Shown: positions 10,296 to 21,563 of the stretch, in pieces
Position numbering within the stretch: the stretch's first letter is position 1
Layout: each line of letters begins with the position of its first letter
DNA from: Sesamum alatum
Lineage: Eukaryota; Streptophyta; Magnoliopsida; Lamiales; Pedaliaceae
Length of the DNA stretch: 64,000 bases
Assembly: GCA_034509735.1 (NCBI GenBank)
Contig: JACGWO010000005.1
Location: forward strand, 14,497,264-14,561,263
Reading direction: 5' to 3'
Translations under genes and position numbers: made by a program
The notes under the pieces: generated by a model
Database searches by the model: none
Told to the model about the DNA's origin: nothing
Seen by the model: the letters and a program-made list of their open reading frames with translations, nothing else

Positions 10296-12504
10296 TATTA
10301 GAATAGGTGACCAGAAAGCCAATACGTTTGGCAATTTGTAACCTATTCGACAACTTGATGTAAATGTAATATTATTATGTGATGAATAAGATGAGTGTTC
10401 GTCACCAATGGTACCTTCTTTGTTGCGCTCATCTTACATTTGTTAAAACGGTGTTTCACTTATATCGCAACAAAGCCCACAAACCATGGATAACAACTCG
10501 TGCAGTTGGGCAACGCATTGGATAGTGGTCATGAAACCAACTGATTAAGAGTTGGGTCTGAAACGTTCCAAGACGAGGACCTCGAGACAGGGCATCGAGA
10601 GTCTTATTAAGACTTGCGTTAAGAGTCGTGTTCATTGGATGAGTGCCATGTTTCATCGGTGACAGGCGTGGGACACCAATAGGATCTTGATGGGTTAGTC
10701 GACTGGGGTCGAGCCGACTGGACTGACTCGCGGGGATCATCATATAGAAGCCTTGGAAGCTTGGTCGGTATGATTGGTTTTCCCCGATTTCGATAGTACG
10801 GGAGTAATCCTCAGACTTGAGGGATCATGGCAGTCGCGTGCACACGATGGTTGTATCTTGGATCTGGCGAGAGGTGATCATTCTATAAGATGATTATCAT
10901 AAGCCTTGTCCAGTGCGGTCGGAATGTGTAGCGAGGACGGTGGACTCCAAGAAGAGGATCCGTCCCCTGTCAGTATGTGACAGAGGTATCTCCTATGCAC
11001 TCGGAGACATGTTCATGCTGTTTAAAGCTGTGGCTACAGTTGTTGGTCGAACAGAGAATGGTTTCCTGTGTCGATACAATGAAGCATACGTGATCTCGAG
11101 TATTAAGCATAGATTCCTAGTCAAGGATGGGAACCGACGCCCAATTGCATACCCTAGACTAAGGCCGGGAGACGGTAGACGGAAGGACCGTAACCGTACG
11201 GAATCGGCGCCTAAACGTTCACGCCAATTCACCTAGTCTCTAGTGCCATGGACCGTTGCTAGACGGCCACCCATGGTAATGGGCCCTTGTGGGACACGGG
11301 CCCAAGTCTAGCTGAGGGTGAATCTAAAGGGTCACACACAAATCACCGAGGAGGTTGAGAGATCGACTTGCAGTCAATCTCGAAGGATAAAATAAGTAAT
11401 TGGATTACTTAAGGGAAAGTCCATTGGATGGACGGGCCGATATTGTATCGGGCCTTCGTTTAATTGGTAAATTGGATTTTTGATTAAATATGGAAAGTTG
11501 AGACGTTGGATCTTTTAATTGGATTAGAAGATCAACGGGAATAATCTAAATGAACATTAAATTGGATTTAATGTTTGGTTCGTCGTAATTGGATTACGAT
11601 AAAAACCCGGTCCGTTAAATTTTACCCTAGAGGAGAAATAATTCCTATTTTGGAATAGGAAGAAGTTGGACTTCTTCCCTTAATTAAACATGGCCGAGAT
11701 GCTCCCTTGGAGGAAGCAAAATCAGCCATGTTTCATGCTAGGTGGTATGTTGACTTATCTCTTTTGGAAAGAGACAAATCAACTCCAATCAAGCTCTTTT
11801 GATCATACCATAAATTTTGGTAGGCTTGATTGAAGAATTGATTGTGATTGATTGGAATGAATCTACACATCCTTGGATGAATCTAGAGACATTCCAATAA
11901 TCACATTAATTATGTATATATATTAGAATATACAACACCAAGCAAAAGTGATTCATTATTCATATTTTTCTAGGAAAAAGAGAAGAGAAAAATCGGATCT
12001 CCTCTCCCTCTCTAACTCACGGTTTTTTCTCCCCCTTTTCAATTGTGTTCTTCACTTGGTTTTGAATCAAGAGAAAGAACAAAGTAAGTTTAAGAGAGCA
12101 CTAATTTATAGTGTTCTTCTCTTAAACCGATTCCTTGTTAAACCCGTTCTTTTCTAGCAAGAAGAACGTGCGTTTCTTCCGGCGTGGTGTGGATCACCTT
12201 TAGAGTATCCATACGTTCGGATTTCGTGAGCATTCCGGAGAAGGAACAATGCAAGTAGCCGGGAGCACACACTAAACAATCAAAGGTAACGGTTTTAGTA
12301 CGCTTTAATTGATTTAATATACATCTATGCCCTGTGTGTTTAAATATATGTTTCTAATATTTACAAATCCTACATCGAACGGCCGGTTGAGCACCCAAGG
12401 GTACACCCCTTGGGATTCGTTTATTTAAATTAGATTTAAATTTACACACATTTCTCACTTTCTTGCTTCCGCTCGCGCTCCCGGGCGGATCCACTTGTCG
12501 TTCA
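10296..12504 (+). repeat. 3' LTR of A1 (2209 bp, subfamily A)
   Basis: Complete apart from its terminal dinucleotide, which is TA instead of TG (10296-10297); it ends in CA at 12504. The nested palindrome is at 11246-11276. A TATA-like run (TGTATATATAT, about 11914) precedes a CT-rich stretch, suggesting that U3 is about 1.6 kb long. Next to this LTR the host resumes with the target duplication TCACC. Confidence 0.93.
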
Positions 12505-12509
12505 TCACC

Positions 12510-13140
12510 TGCCGTGCTGAGGGCAGAAAAGATACTGACCAACCTGTTCGATCAGCCTGGGAATGCCTTCAAACACCAAGTACTACACATATAAAAGGGC
12601 CCTTGGCAGAACGTCGAACCTACCTTCCAACTTCAACAGGTGTTTCTACTACTTGAGTTAGGAACCTCCTATATCACTCTTATTCTTATACGAACTTTTT
12701 ATGAGACACCTCCTTTTGACAAATCGGTTTATATCAAAAACCTTTCTTGCTTGAAATAAACAACATGTAGTAGATTCCATCTTTGCTATAAGGCTATAAG
12801 GCCTACCCTATACAAGTATTTACCTGCAAGTGAACTTCTCATCTTGTGGGCATACTAAACCCACACCGACAAATAAACTGGGGCATTCCCAGCAAATCAT
12901 CCACAGTAACATGCAGGAAAAACATGCATGGCAGTAAAGCACAAGAATAAACTTGACAGAAGAGCAAGAAATATCCATAAAGCAGAGAAGGGAGAAGCAA
13001 CATTCACGACATCAAAATGCCAACAAAAAAAATAGGAAATTATTCAAAAGCCCACACACGGGCACTTGCAAAACCTCACGCAGGAGGTACCAATTGTTCA
13101 GCAGAAAAAATTAAAATCGTTCTCTTGAAAGGGAGCAAAT
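12510..13140 (+). other. G1 spacer with a promoter-like block
   Basis: This is non-coding Tat spacer between the tandem repeats and the antisense ORF. It contains TATAAAAGGG at 12590-12599, followed by GCAGAACG and CAACTTCAACA. That resembles the TATA region of the G1 LTR (TATAAAAGGG at 16336, then GCAGTCATTTGGCAAC and ACTTCAACA), so a duplicated promoter or LTR-derived piece is possible. No protein is recognisable on the plus strand. Confidence 0.5.
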
Positions 13141-15475
13141 TCAGTTACCAGCGGAGGGGGGCGCACTTCCCTCAGTAGGAGGCTCTGATCTCAGGAGGGC
13201 TGCATCCTCTATCGCCTACCCGGTAAGGTCCAAGGACATGGTGTTGTCCTCAGCAGGATGGACTTCTCGTACTGGAGCAGTTCCGTCGTCATATGGATCT
13301 GGCACTGAGGCCAGGCCTGCATTCTGGTCCAGGAAGGGACGCATCAGCACTGGCTGGTGGATACCCAACTGCAACAAACTGTTGAGTGCAGGTCTGGAAT
13401 CCATGATAGTAGTACTTTAGAGCTTTGTCCACCAGCATGTTCTGGAACTCTGGGGATTTAACATACGCAGCTAAGTGACTCCGCCAAATACCCTCCCGCA
13501 TGTCTCGACCTTCCCCTGTCTCGGGGTATTGGCGGATCAGCTCCTTCCTTTCTCTCTCCGCCTCAAAACTGTCTGGTCCAGACGAATGTGCAGGGTAGAA
13601 CTTCCTCTTTCAAATGGCACAGGCTAGCTGCATCTTCCTGACGAGCTTCATCTCTTTTCTAAATCGTTTCCCTTAGCCTGCAGATGGTCTCCTCCTACTC
13701 CTCCACCCTCTTAAGGGAGCCCTCGAACAAAGGACCTCCCTGCTCCAGCCAGCTAAATAGACTGCCCCCCAGCACATATGCCTGCAAAACAAAACAGGTT
13801 ACATCATCTTTTATAACCACTATGCCTTAACATGTTTTGATACAAGCACTTACCCTGCTGAAGTAAGTAGCAAAGAGGCTTAAAGCTCGAGCTTGAGACA
13901 GGTTGTCGACGTATGTGTTGTCTTGGGGAGGCCTGACCCCCGTTATAAATTCACCAGCCCGGCTGGGCTCCCCCTCTTCCAGCAGCACGGAATAGTCCTC
14001 CGGCAGGGTCCATGCAGAGGAGAGCTTCCTTCGCGCCGCCCTCTCATTAGCGGGGTGGGGAGTTCCTACCCGTGTAGCTGGGCGAGGTGTAGGTGGCGCG
14101 AAAGGACCTGACAGGCCCGTAGCCTTCTTGGTGGGAGTGGGGATGGGGTCCGTAGGATGCTTTTCTTTGGGGTCTCCAGTGAAGACTGGACTAGCAAGAG
14201 TAGAGGGAGGGCTCTTGATCAAGGTTCGCCGTGTAGAGGACCCAGCCCCTGGAGATGCCTCCGCCTTGTCCTACGGCAATTTCTGAATATTTTTCCTGCA
14301 GACAAACAGGTAGGCACCAACACATGCATTAACATACATTTCTTTTCTAATCATGTTCCTGCAGCAAGCAAGCAAACAACAAAAGAAAGAGTAGGGTGCA
14401 TACTAGCAACAAGATCCATGTTTGCCACCTTAGGACTCAGGCCAAACTGGTGGACGATAGCAGGGTGTACAATCTTGCGATGATCAAAAGGAGAGGCATT
14501 GAAATGTTCAAGCTGAGGCTGGAAGGAAGCAGGCCTGTTTCGTGCTGAGTATTTTAACTGTTCAGGAGGATTCACAACCCACACCTAGGGAAACCTCCAG
14601 GGCTGCGGAGAGGAGGCAAAGAAATAGTCGCATTTCCACTCCTTCACACAGGACTCCGTGGACAAAAAGCAAGCTTCCCCTCGGGGGGTGAAGTAAAAAA
14701 GACCAGGACCTGCTTTCTTCAGCATGAAAAAAGACTGGAATTGGGTAGCAGAAGGGACCTCTCCTAAGTTTCTTACCAAGATATAAAACCCAGACAACAA
14801 ACTAAAAGATTTTGGCACTAATTAATCCAGAGGAATATTAAACAAGGTGGCCACCTCGCAGAAAAAAGGGGAGATAGGGAATCGAATGCCTGCCTCCAGC
14901 TAGACAAGATAGAAACACAAAAAACCCGCGGGGGGAAGATGGGGACGAGCTTCAAAAACAGGGGCCTGGATCACGTAATCACCAGGTATCCCGTACTTCT
15001 CCCGGACTCCTACTAACTCCATTTCAGTCAGCCTAGACCTAAAGATACGGAAAGCGGCTGCCTCGGTCGAAACTAGAAGGTCCTCCGTCCTTTTCCTGTC
15101 CCCTTCCATTTGCTATTTCCCTCCTCCTCACTCTCACCCCCATGATGAGAGGCAGAGTCAGAAGGCGTGGGATTATCACCCCCCTCATCAGAAGGCTCCA
15201 ACAGATTAATCAATACATCTTCTATGGCGTCCCTATCTATACTACCAATGGACATGACTACCAAACAGAGGGAGTAGTAGGGCGTACCTAGTTTCAAAGG
15301 AGGGGGAAGCAAGGAATTCAAGGAAAGCTCTAGAGAATCTCGAAACCTGCGGGAGGAAAAACCGATTTAAGAAAATATTCTTGCAAATGAAAAAAGAAAG
15401 AGAGAAAAACTCGCATGGAAGAAGGGAAAAGACTTACTCGGATGGAGGTAGGATGCTGGAGAAGGTAACTTCCAT
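13141..15475 (-). pseudogene. Tat antisense ORF (gypsy-type 'Transposase_28'-like protein), spliced, decayed
   Basis: Read on the minus strand, the gene starts MEVTFSSILPPSE. I infer four exons with consensus GT-AG borders: 15438-15475, 14404-15346, 13854-14295 and 13141-13781. The first junction makes one codon (GA|G) and keeps the frame open into LELSLNSLLPPPLKLG. Exon 2 carries the block LTEMELVGVREKYGIPGDYV, typical of the plant protein family annotated as a putative gypsy-type transposon protein (PF04195), then PPAGFLCFYL and VPKSFSLLSGFY. Exon 4 encodes SPEFQNMLVDKALKYYYHGF. The copy is dead: a frameshift near 15110 and stops near 14897, 14820, 14582 and in exon 4. Its function in the element is unknown. 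It is not a host gene, because G2 carries a homologue in the same place. Confidence 0.8.
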
Positions 15476-15865
15476 GAGAAAAGGGTTTTTATATCCTGGT
15501 AGACGAAGAGTCTTGTCCATGCAGGGCTCGGTCTCGCTCCTCCTCATGTGACAGACACACCCCAATCACAAAACACGTGCATGGACACGCACGGTAAAAA
15601 CTCTCCCCTCTTCCATTTAATATCAATGATTATCCTTCTAAATCTTCTCTGGAGATAAGTTCAAAATCAAATCAAAATCCACGTGGTGATGCGCGAGTAA
15701 CTTCAGCAGGAAGCACGCTGCACAGCAGGGAGGAAATAGCACAACAGGGTATGACCTGCTGGCGCAGTCAGGTATATAGCTCTTGTGCTGACCTTTACAG
15801 GGCTACTTATTTCTACTCCACCAGTCCGACAACAAGTCTCGCACTACTGGAGTAGGGGGGAGTGA
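15476..15865 (+). other. G1 region between antisense ORF and 3' LTR, with polypurine tract
   Basis: On the minus strand a TATA-like ATATAAAAACCC (complement of 15485-15498) lies about 15 bp upstream of the antisense-ORF start, a candidate promoter. On the plus strand, GAGTAGGGGGGAG at 15850-15862 is the polypurine tract directly before the LTR. Nothing else is recognised. Confidence 0.6.
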
Positions 15866-16664
15866 TGATGCCCCCTCAAAATCACCAGGCCAGCCCAAGA
15901 GCTAGGAGCAGGCCCCCAGGCTGAGCAGCCCAATAGACTGACAGCACCAGGCCAAAAAAGTAAGGTTTTTTATGCATAAAGCCTAGTTTTGAACACTAAT
16001 CTGACAAGCCCACGAAAAAAGCTCGTACAACAAGCCTAGTCATCAAAAAAACTCGGATTCCACGTCAAAAAGCTAGCCAACACCTAAGGCAACGTCATAG
16101 TAAAAAATTTCATCCAGATTCCCAGTAAATTGGCCAGAATCCGGATGTTTCTCAGCTGGTAACTGCATTCACGAAAAATCTGGCAGATGTGGCAAGGTCA
16201 ACTTAAACGGATATATCTTCACCCATTCAACTCTGATTCATACGCGGTTTATTCGGTTAGGAAGCTGACTCTTCAGGCTTCCCAATAGTATATGATATTT
16301 AGCTAATACCCTCCAAAATCGGGTTCAACACTTGTTATAAAAGGGACACACTGTGCAGTCATTTGGCAACTTGAACTTCAACATCTCACAAGTTCACTAC
16401 TTTGAGAACTCTCAAGTAACATCTATTCTATCTTTTGCACACGAACTTCTCTCCACTTTTCAGAATATTCACACACCAATTATCACACTTTCACCATTAT
16501 TCTCATCTCCTTCAAGTGTTCTTTATTTATTTTCAAGTCGGACATTACTGACTTAAACATCAAAGTGCTAACCCCTCTCTGCAGGTTAGTCTCCCCTACA
16601 ATCTTGAGACATTCAAGAAGATCCCTCGACATTTTGTGGTGTTGCTGGACCCCGGTACGCATCA
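15866..16664 (+). repeat. 3' LTR of Tat element G1 (799 bp)
   Basis: It begins TGATGCCCCC and ends GTACGCATCA, so the termini are inverted repeats (TGATGC/GCATCA). The same ends bound the G2 LTR at 18770-19513. A TATA box (TATAAAAG) is at 16336-16343. The downstream flank is TGATT, but the matching left flank of G1 is off the window. Confidence 0.85.
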
Positions 16665-16692
16665 TGATTATTATTATTATTATTATTATTAT
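16665..16692 (+). repeat. (ATT)n microsatellite
   Basis: About nine ATT units directly after the end of the G1 LTR. Confidence 0.9.
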
Positions 16693-17574
16693 TTGCCTCC
16701 GGATGAGGTTTTACACGATGGACGGATCACCAAATTTCAATTTACATATAATTTATTTCTCGAACTATTTAAATATGATTAAGCTAAATATAAGATTATA
16801 TGCTTTGTAATTTTTTACCTTTACATATAAATATATGTATTTTTATGTGTGTAGAATTCGAGCTCCTTTTTAATAAAATCTTATTCGAGAAAATCTTATT
16901 TTATACCGATAAAAGTCTTTTTCTTCTTTTATACCAACGATAATATTGCTATATTTATGATTTAATTGAATGTGTGTATTTTATTTTTATTTGTACTCAT
17001 TTTATTTTCTTATTTCATAATAACTTACTCTTTATTTTTTTTCTTATTCAAATTGATGAAATAATATTGAGAATTCAAAATTATTTTATTTTGTCATCCA
17101 TGTTTATTTTTTTCTTTTGTTTTTCTTGCAGTTATCTTTCTTATAACTTATTAAAAGTAAGTTTCTATTCTTGCTTTATATTTTATTTTATTTTTTGCAA
17201 TGTAAGATCATTTTAGATTTACTTACTTTAATATAGATTTTGATGGAAGATAAATTATAACAAAAAATATATTTAACTAAGTTTTTATTTTTTATATTTT
17301 TCTTAGAGTCGGATATTTGTAAAAAAAAAAAAAAAAAAACAGTGATCTATATATTCAATAGAATGTCATAGTTATTTGAAATAATCCTCATAACATACAA
17401 ATTTTGGTTAGTAAAATATATTGTACTAATAGATAAAAAAAAGATTAAAAATTCAAAACTACTATATTTTACCTATTAAAAATGAAAAGTTCTATTTTAT
17501 GAAAAAGATTCTTTTGTTAAGAAATATATCTAAAAAAATTATTTAATATTTAAATAGAAAAAGAATTAAATAAT
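16693..17574. other. AT-rich intergenic DNA
   Basis: Very AT-rich with long T-runs and an A-run of about 18 (around 17322-17339). The open frames here are low-complexity Phe/Leu/Ile strings and are not believable genes. It may be the interior of the Helitron whose 3' end lies at 17600; its 5' end could not be placed. Confidence 0.4.
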
Positions 17575-17601
17575 CGTGCACAACACGGGTTGTACTCTAG
17601 T
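17575..17601 (+). mobile_element. Helitron-like 3' terminus
   Basis: CGTG-CACAA-CACG forms a short hairpin (17575-17587). It is followed by GGTTGTACT and CTAG at 17597-17600, then T and an (AT)n run. A small hairpin about 10 bases before a terminal CTRR, inserted between A and T, is the established form of a plant Helitron 3' end. The body and the 5' TC end are not identified. Confidence 0.5.
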
Positions 17602-18009
17602 ATATATATATATATATAATAAACCAATGGGTGACCACAATTAAGCCAATTCTAATTTTTATTTTTTAATTGTTAAGAAAATATTTCATTGGTTAGAAAT
17701 CTTATCTATTATAATTAAATTTAAAAATAAATTTATATTTATCTAGAAAATACTATCTTCAAGATTAGTGCTTATCTATACTAGATTCTACCTTCAAAAT
17801 TAGGATACTAATCAAATTTGTATTTATTTTAAACAAATTCAAATTTTGGTATTAATTTTTTATCATGAAAAAAATTATCTTATCACTAATAATTTATTTT
17901 CATTTAAATCATATACTTTTCAGTCACTAAATTTATGTGAATCACTTGGTTATTTCATGCAGTGAACTTTTAGTTTTAATTAATCAGGTGAAATCATTAT
18001 TATTTGTAT
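17602..18009. other. AT-rich intergenic DNA
   Basis: Starts with an (AT)n run and continues AT-rich. No coding or repeat structure was recognised. Confidence 0.4.
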
Positions 18010-18550
18010 CAGTACAAAAAAATGTGGAATTTGTAACGGCTTCATTGGAACGGCCATATGGTCGTTCCAATATGAACGGCCTTTGTCACAATTTTCGAAC
18101 GAAAACCGTTTGCCGACGTCACGTTTTTGGCGGAATGAAAATCATTTTAGTTATAATGCCGTTACAAAATTTCGACCGTTACATGTTGTAACGGCTTTTG
18201 GCATTGTTATATAAATTTGTAATGGCTTCTCTTGTCGAGAAAACACATCGTTCCAAAACCTGGATCAGTGGTCGTTCCACATTTTTTACCGTTTCAAAAT
18301 TGCTATGGTTTTTGGAACAACCCTTTTTGCTCTGTAACGGCCAGGGAAAAAACAGTACTTCTGTTCCAATTATCGTATATAAAACCGTTCAACAACATAA
18401 TACAAACTAACCGGTCCTAAACTGCCGTTCCAATTTGTACGGGTTATATACAGAAACCATTTTATGTTACAAAGACCGTTCCAATATATGGTTATATTTC
18501 AACGGCTATTTTGTCCCCCGAACAACCGTTCCAAAAGCCGGTCTATATTA
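18010..18550 (+). mobile_element. CACTA (En/Spm) transposon end with subterminal repeats
   Basis: It starts CAGTACAAAAAAATGTGG at 18010, one base off the CACTACAAAAAA end typical of plant CACTA elements. It is followed by at least 15 short motifs of the GTAACGGC / CCGTTCCAA / CCGTTACA type in both orientations up to about 18540. Dense, bidirectional 8-10 bp subterminal motifs are the transposase-binding arrays of this superfamily. No opposite end or transposase domain was seen before the G2 LTR at 18770, so the rest is probably displaced or lost. Confidence 0.65.
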
Positions 18551-18769
18551 TCTTATATATACATGTGTTGCATGTTGTTTTCATTTCATTTCATTTATTC
18601 TAGAATTGATTAACCACACATACTGTCAATCTCTCTATGATTTACATGCGTATACACTTGAACAGCTAGAATTGCGTCATTTGGAATGGCTACCATTGAT
18701 CTCTTGAGTTGGTTGACCAGGTAATAACTTTTAGCCTTTTTCCTAAATACATTGCAGCTTAATTATTAT
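18551..18769 (+). other. Possible first-exon fragment downstream of the CACTA end
   Basis: Contains ATG at 18686 followed by an open stretch of 35 nt (MATIDLLSWLT) that ends at AG|GTAATA, a plausible splice donor at 18721. If real, this would be the first exon of a gene carried by the CACTA element or of a host gene, cut by G2 insertion at 18770. The evidence is only one start codon and one donor. Confidence 0.2.
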
Positions 18770-19513
18770 TGATGCCCCCTAAAAATCCTCCTTGGACTTT
18801 AGCCCAGGAAGGATCACAGAAGGAGTGGCCCAATGGGCCATCAGCAGGACAGCCCCCCAGCAGGAAGGTAAAAGCCCATAATCTTACCTGTTGATTTCAT
18901 TGAATTGGCAGGCCCAAGAAATAAGCTCGTTCTAATGGGACACATCATCGTACAACTGGACTGACACATCCTACAGCTTGCCAACGCATTAGTACACGTC
19001 ACCCTAAAATATGTTCAGTTGGATCCAAGCGGATCTACTGCAAATTAGCTGGGAAGTTGAGTGTACCAGATTTATGGATTTGTAGGCAGACCGGGCAAGA
19101 CCTGGTCTATCTCAGTCATATCTAGTCCAAATTATACACGGATTTTTCGAGGAGTTAGCTGACTTAAAGAGCTTTTAAATGGCATAGGACTCTTTTCAAC
19201 CAAACTTCGGTTTCTGCTCTGTACAAGCCTATAAACAGAGGCCTTGTGAAGTCATTTGGTAACATCTTCTCCCTTTTGCGACTCCTACACTTTTAGTCTC
19301 ATTCATTCATGGTTCCAAGGCTATTTTGAGTCTATTTTTCATATATCACACGCACCATTATATCACACACTCGAATCTCACTATTACTCTCACTCGTTTA
19401 CTGACTTAAGTATCGAAGTGCTAACGCTTCCTTGTAGGTTAGTCCCCTTAATTTTTGGATTTTTGTTAAGGTCCATCAATCTTTGTGGTGCTGCTGAATT
19501 TCGGTATGCATCA
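18770..19513 (+). repeat. 5' LTR of Tat element G2 (744 bp)
   Basis: Starts TGATGCCCCC and ends GGTATGCATCA, matching the ends of the G1 LTR. TATAAAC at 19230-19236 followed by AGTCATTTGGTAAC corresponds to the TATA region of G1. The left flank is ATTAT. Confidence 0.85.
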
Positions 19514-19533
19514 TTGGCACCATCTATGGGAAC
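19514..19533 (+). promoter_or_regulatory. Primer binding site of G2
   Basis: TTGGCACCATCTATGGGAAC follows the LTR directly. It matches the TGGCGCC-type primer site common in Tat elements, with changes at CpG positions, so it identifies 18770-19513 as a 5' LTR on the plus strand. Confidence 0.75.
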
Positions 19534-19574
19534 TTGTTGGTTCGAGCAATACCGGATCTTTTGAAGGAGATGTC

Positions 19575-21563
19575 TGAAATTGTTTATTGGCCCGGGAGAC
19601 ACACACGAAAGTGTGGAAAAAATGAGATTTTAAACGATTAAAGCATAAATCTAACATATCTTAACCGGATCAAGAGGTGCTCCCTTGATTCTCCCGGGTG
19701 TTTGGTGTATTTCATGTAATATAAAAGAAAGAACAATATACATGAAAGTCCATAGAATTGAGATTACAAGAAATGTAAATGAAATTTACCGTGGTGACTT
19801 TCTTGAACTGCTACACGCCTTGTTCTGGAATTTCGCTGAGTACTCAATGAAGAGCACCTCTAATCGGTCCACACAATTCACCGAAATAGCCACGTCCCTC
19901 GTTCTAGCAAGAGAATGCTCTTGGGAAAGGATTGTCAACACAACGTTATTGTTTAACGAGATTGACAATTTTGTTCTTCCTTGATAGTTTCAAGAAGAAC
20001 TTGGAGAGTTCTTTGAGAGAGGAGAGGGAGAGCATGAGAGAGAGAGGAGAGAAGAGAGGGGGCGCCGAGTGGTATGTGTGTTAATGTGTATTTAAGTGAC
20101 TAGGTTACTTAACCTACACAAACTCTTCCAAGAAGAGTCACACATGCATACTGCTACTAGAGAGTTGACCTTGTCTAAACTCTTCTAGACTCAATGTCGG
20201 CCACTCATCTCATTTTCTCCAAGGTCAAATCTCATTTGTCCATTCTCTTGGACTTTATGGACTGGACCTATTTAAATCTAATTTAAATAGTCCAAAAGGT
20301 CCAATTTTATATATTAAATCTAATTTAATACTTAAGCCAAATTAAATAATTCATCCTTTAATCTAATTAAAAGGAAAAGCCCAACATCTCAAGTTCATAA
20401 ATTAAATTTATGAATTAAGCTCGATTAATCCAATTAATCAATAAAGGCTAATCTCTATCCAAGAAATTAATTTAATCCAGTTAAATTAATTCTTTTCCCA
20501 GAATTAATTCCTTTCACCTTCAGTGAATCGTGTGTGACTCTTTAAGTTCAGCCTCACTAGACTTGGGCCAATTTCTTGATTATCCCATAACCAGAATTCA
20601 CCCGTTATCATGGGTGGCCGTCTAGCAACGGTTCATGACGCTAGAGACTAGGTGATAATACGGCATTAACATTTACGCACCCGAATGCATACGAGTAAGG
20701 TCCTTCTATCTACCATCTCCCGATTATAGTCTAGGGCATGGAATTGGATGTCGGTTCCCATCTTGGACTAAGGAAGTTATACGTAGGACTCGAGACCCTC
20801 TTTTACCCTATTGAAATGTCACAGGAACCCACCACACTGAGTCAATCACTGTGGTCACAAATTCTAATGGAAACAGGTCTCAGAGTGTATTGGAGAAACT
20901 ACTATCATAACATTGACAGGAGATGGATACTTTCTTGGAACACACCTTCCTCACTACACACTTTGACTGTACTAGATAGGGCTTATAACGACTATGTCTT
21001 TCGACACAGAAGCTGCTCACCAAGCCTAAAATATAGGCACTACGTGGATGTGACTGTTGTGGTTCCTCAAGTCCAAGGACTAATCTCGTACTGTCAAAGC
21101 CGGGAATACTAGTCATACTGACCAAGCCCCTACAGGCTTCCATATGACGATTCTCGCGAGTCACCTCAATCAGTCGATTGCCTGCCAGCCAACCTACTAA
21201 GATCGCATGGACAACCTACGCCTCCTACGATGAGACACGGTTGCAACCCTTAATGCAAGTCTCTCTCGGGTCCTCGATACCCAATCTCGAGGTCCTCAAC
21301 TTGGAGTGTTTCAAACCAATCCACAGAAGTTAGTTCCATGAACGGCAACCTATGCGCAGTCCAACTTCTTGGATTCACATGTCTGATCTGTGGACCTTTG
21401 TTGTGACAACACAAACCCGTTCAATGCTAGCAATAAGCACTACAAACTCATTGTTGCTAATGATGAGTCCTTACTACATTCATCAACATAATATTACTTA
21501 TGAACAAAGATTGGCGAATAGTTCCCAGAACAACCAACCACATTGACTTTCTGGTCACCTATT
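19575..21563 (-). repeat. 3' LTR of C (subfamily C)
   Basis: Nearly complete LTR; it lacks only its first few bases (TGTTAG/TGTTGG), lost at the gag junction. It carries the 31-bp nested palindrome at 20608-20638. It may be a chimera of two LTRs (see the finding on the duplicated right-hand LTR). Confidence 0.85.

Larger units (their letters stand above)
3549..12504 (+). mobile_element. Ty1/copia retrotransposon A1, TSD TCACC, protease-less
   Basis: The element starts TGTTAGAATAGG at 3549 and ends with the 3' LTR at 12504 (...TCGTTCA). It is flanked by TCACC at 3544-3548 and 12505-12509. Order: truncated 5' LTR (3549-4276), leader remnant, gag, pol in copia order (integrase before RT), polypurine tract (10284-10294) and complete 3' LTR. 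The 5' LTR lost its downstream 1.5 kb together with the primer binding site, and the protease is absent. Gag contains an opposite-strand solo LTR at 5220-7440. The gag resembles the copia-type UBN2 family. LTRs over 2 kb are long for copia elements; I do not assign a lineage. Confidence 0.92.
739..16664 (+). mobile_element. Ty3/gypsy Tat-lineage retrotransposon G1, 3' half, interrupted by copia A1
   Basis: The element reads left to right: end of RNase H, integrase, 43-bp tandem repeats, spacer, antisense ORF on the minus strand, polypurine tract and 3' LTR (15866-16664). This order, with an extra antisense ORF and a repeat-rich spacer between pol and the 3' LTR, is established for the plant Tat group (RIRE2, Grande, Retand-like). 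The 5' LTR, gag, protease and RT are off the window. Copia A1 (3549-12504) splits the spacer and is flanked by TCACC on both sides, so the two G1 halves rejoin cleanly at 3548/12510. All reading frames are broken. Confidence 0.88.

Noticed and set aside
3549..12504. The two LTRs of A1 plus the internal LTR as three LTRs of one tandem element
   Set aside because: The internal LTR is in the opposite orientation and has its own target duplication within gag, so it is a separate insertion.
13216..15321. The antisense ORF as a host gene lying between two retrotransposons
   Set aside because: A homologous C-terminus is at the same position in G2, and the protein family is a known passenger of Tat elements.
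16974..17216. An 80-codon hydrophobic frame as a membrane protein gene
   Set aside because: Phe/Ile/Leu strings from T-rich DNA, with no start context or neighbours supporting it; the frames at 38281-38556 and 49686-49931 are of the same kind.
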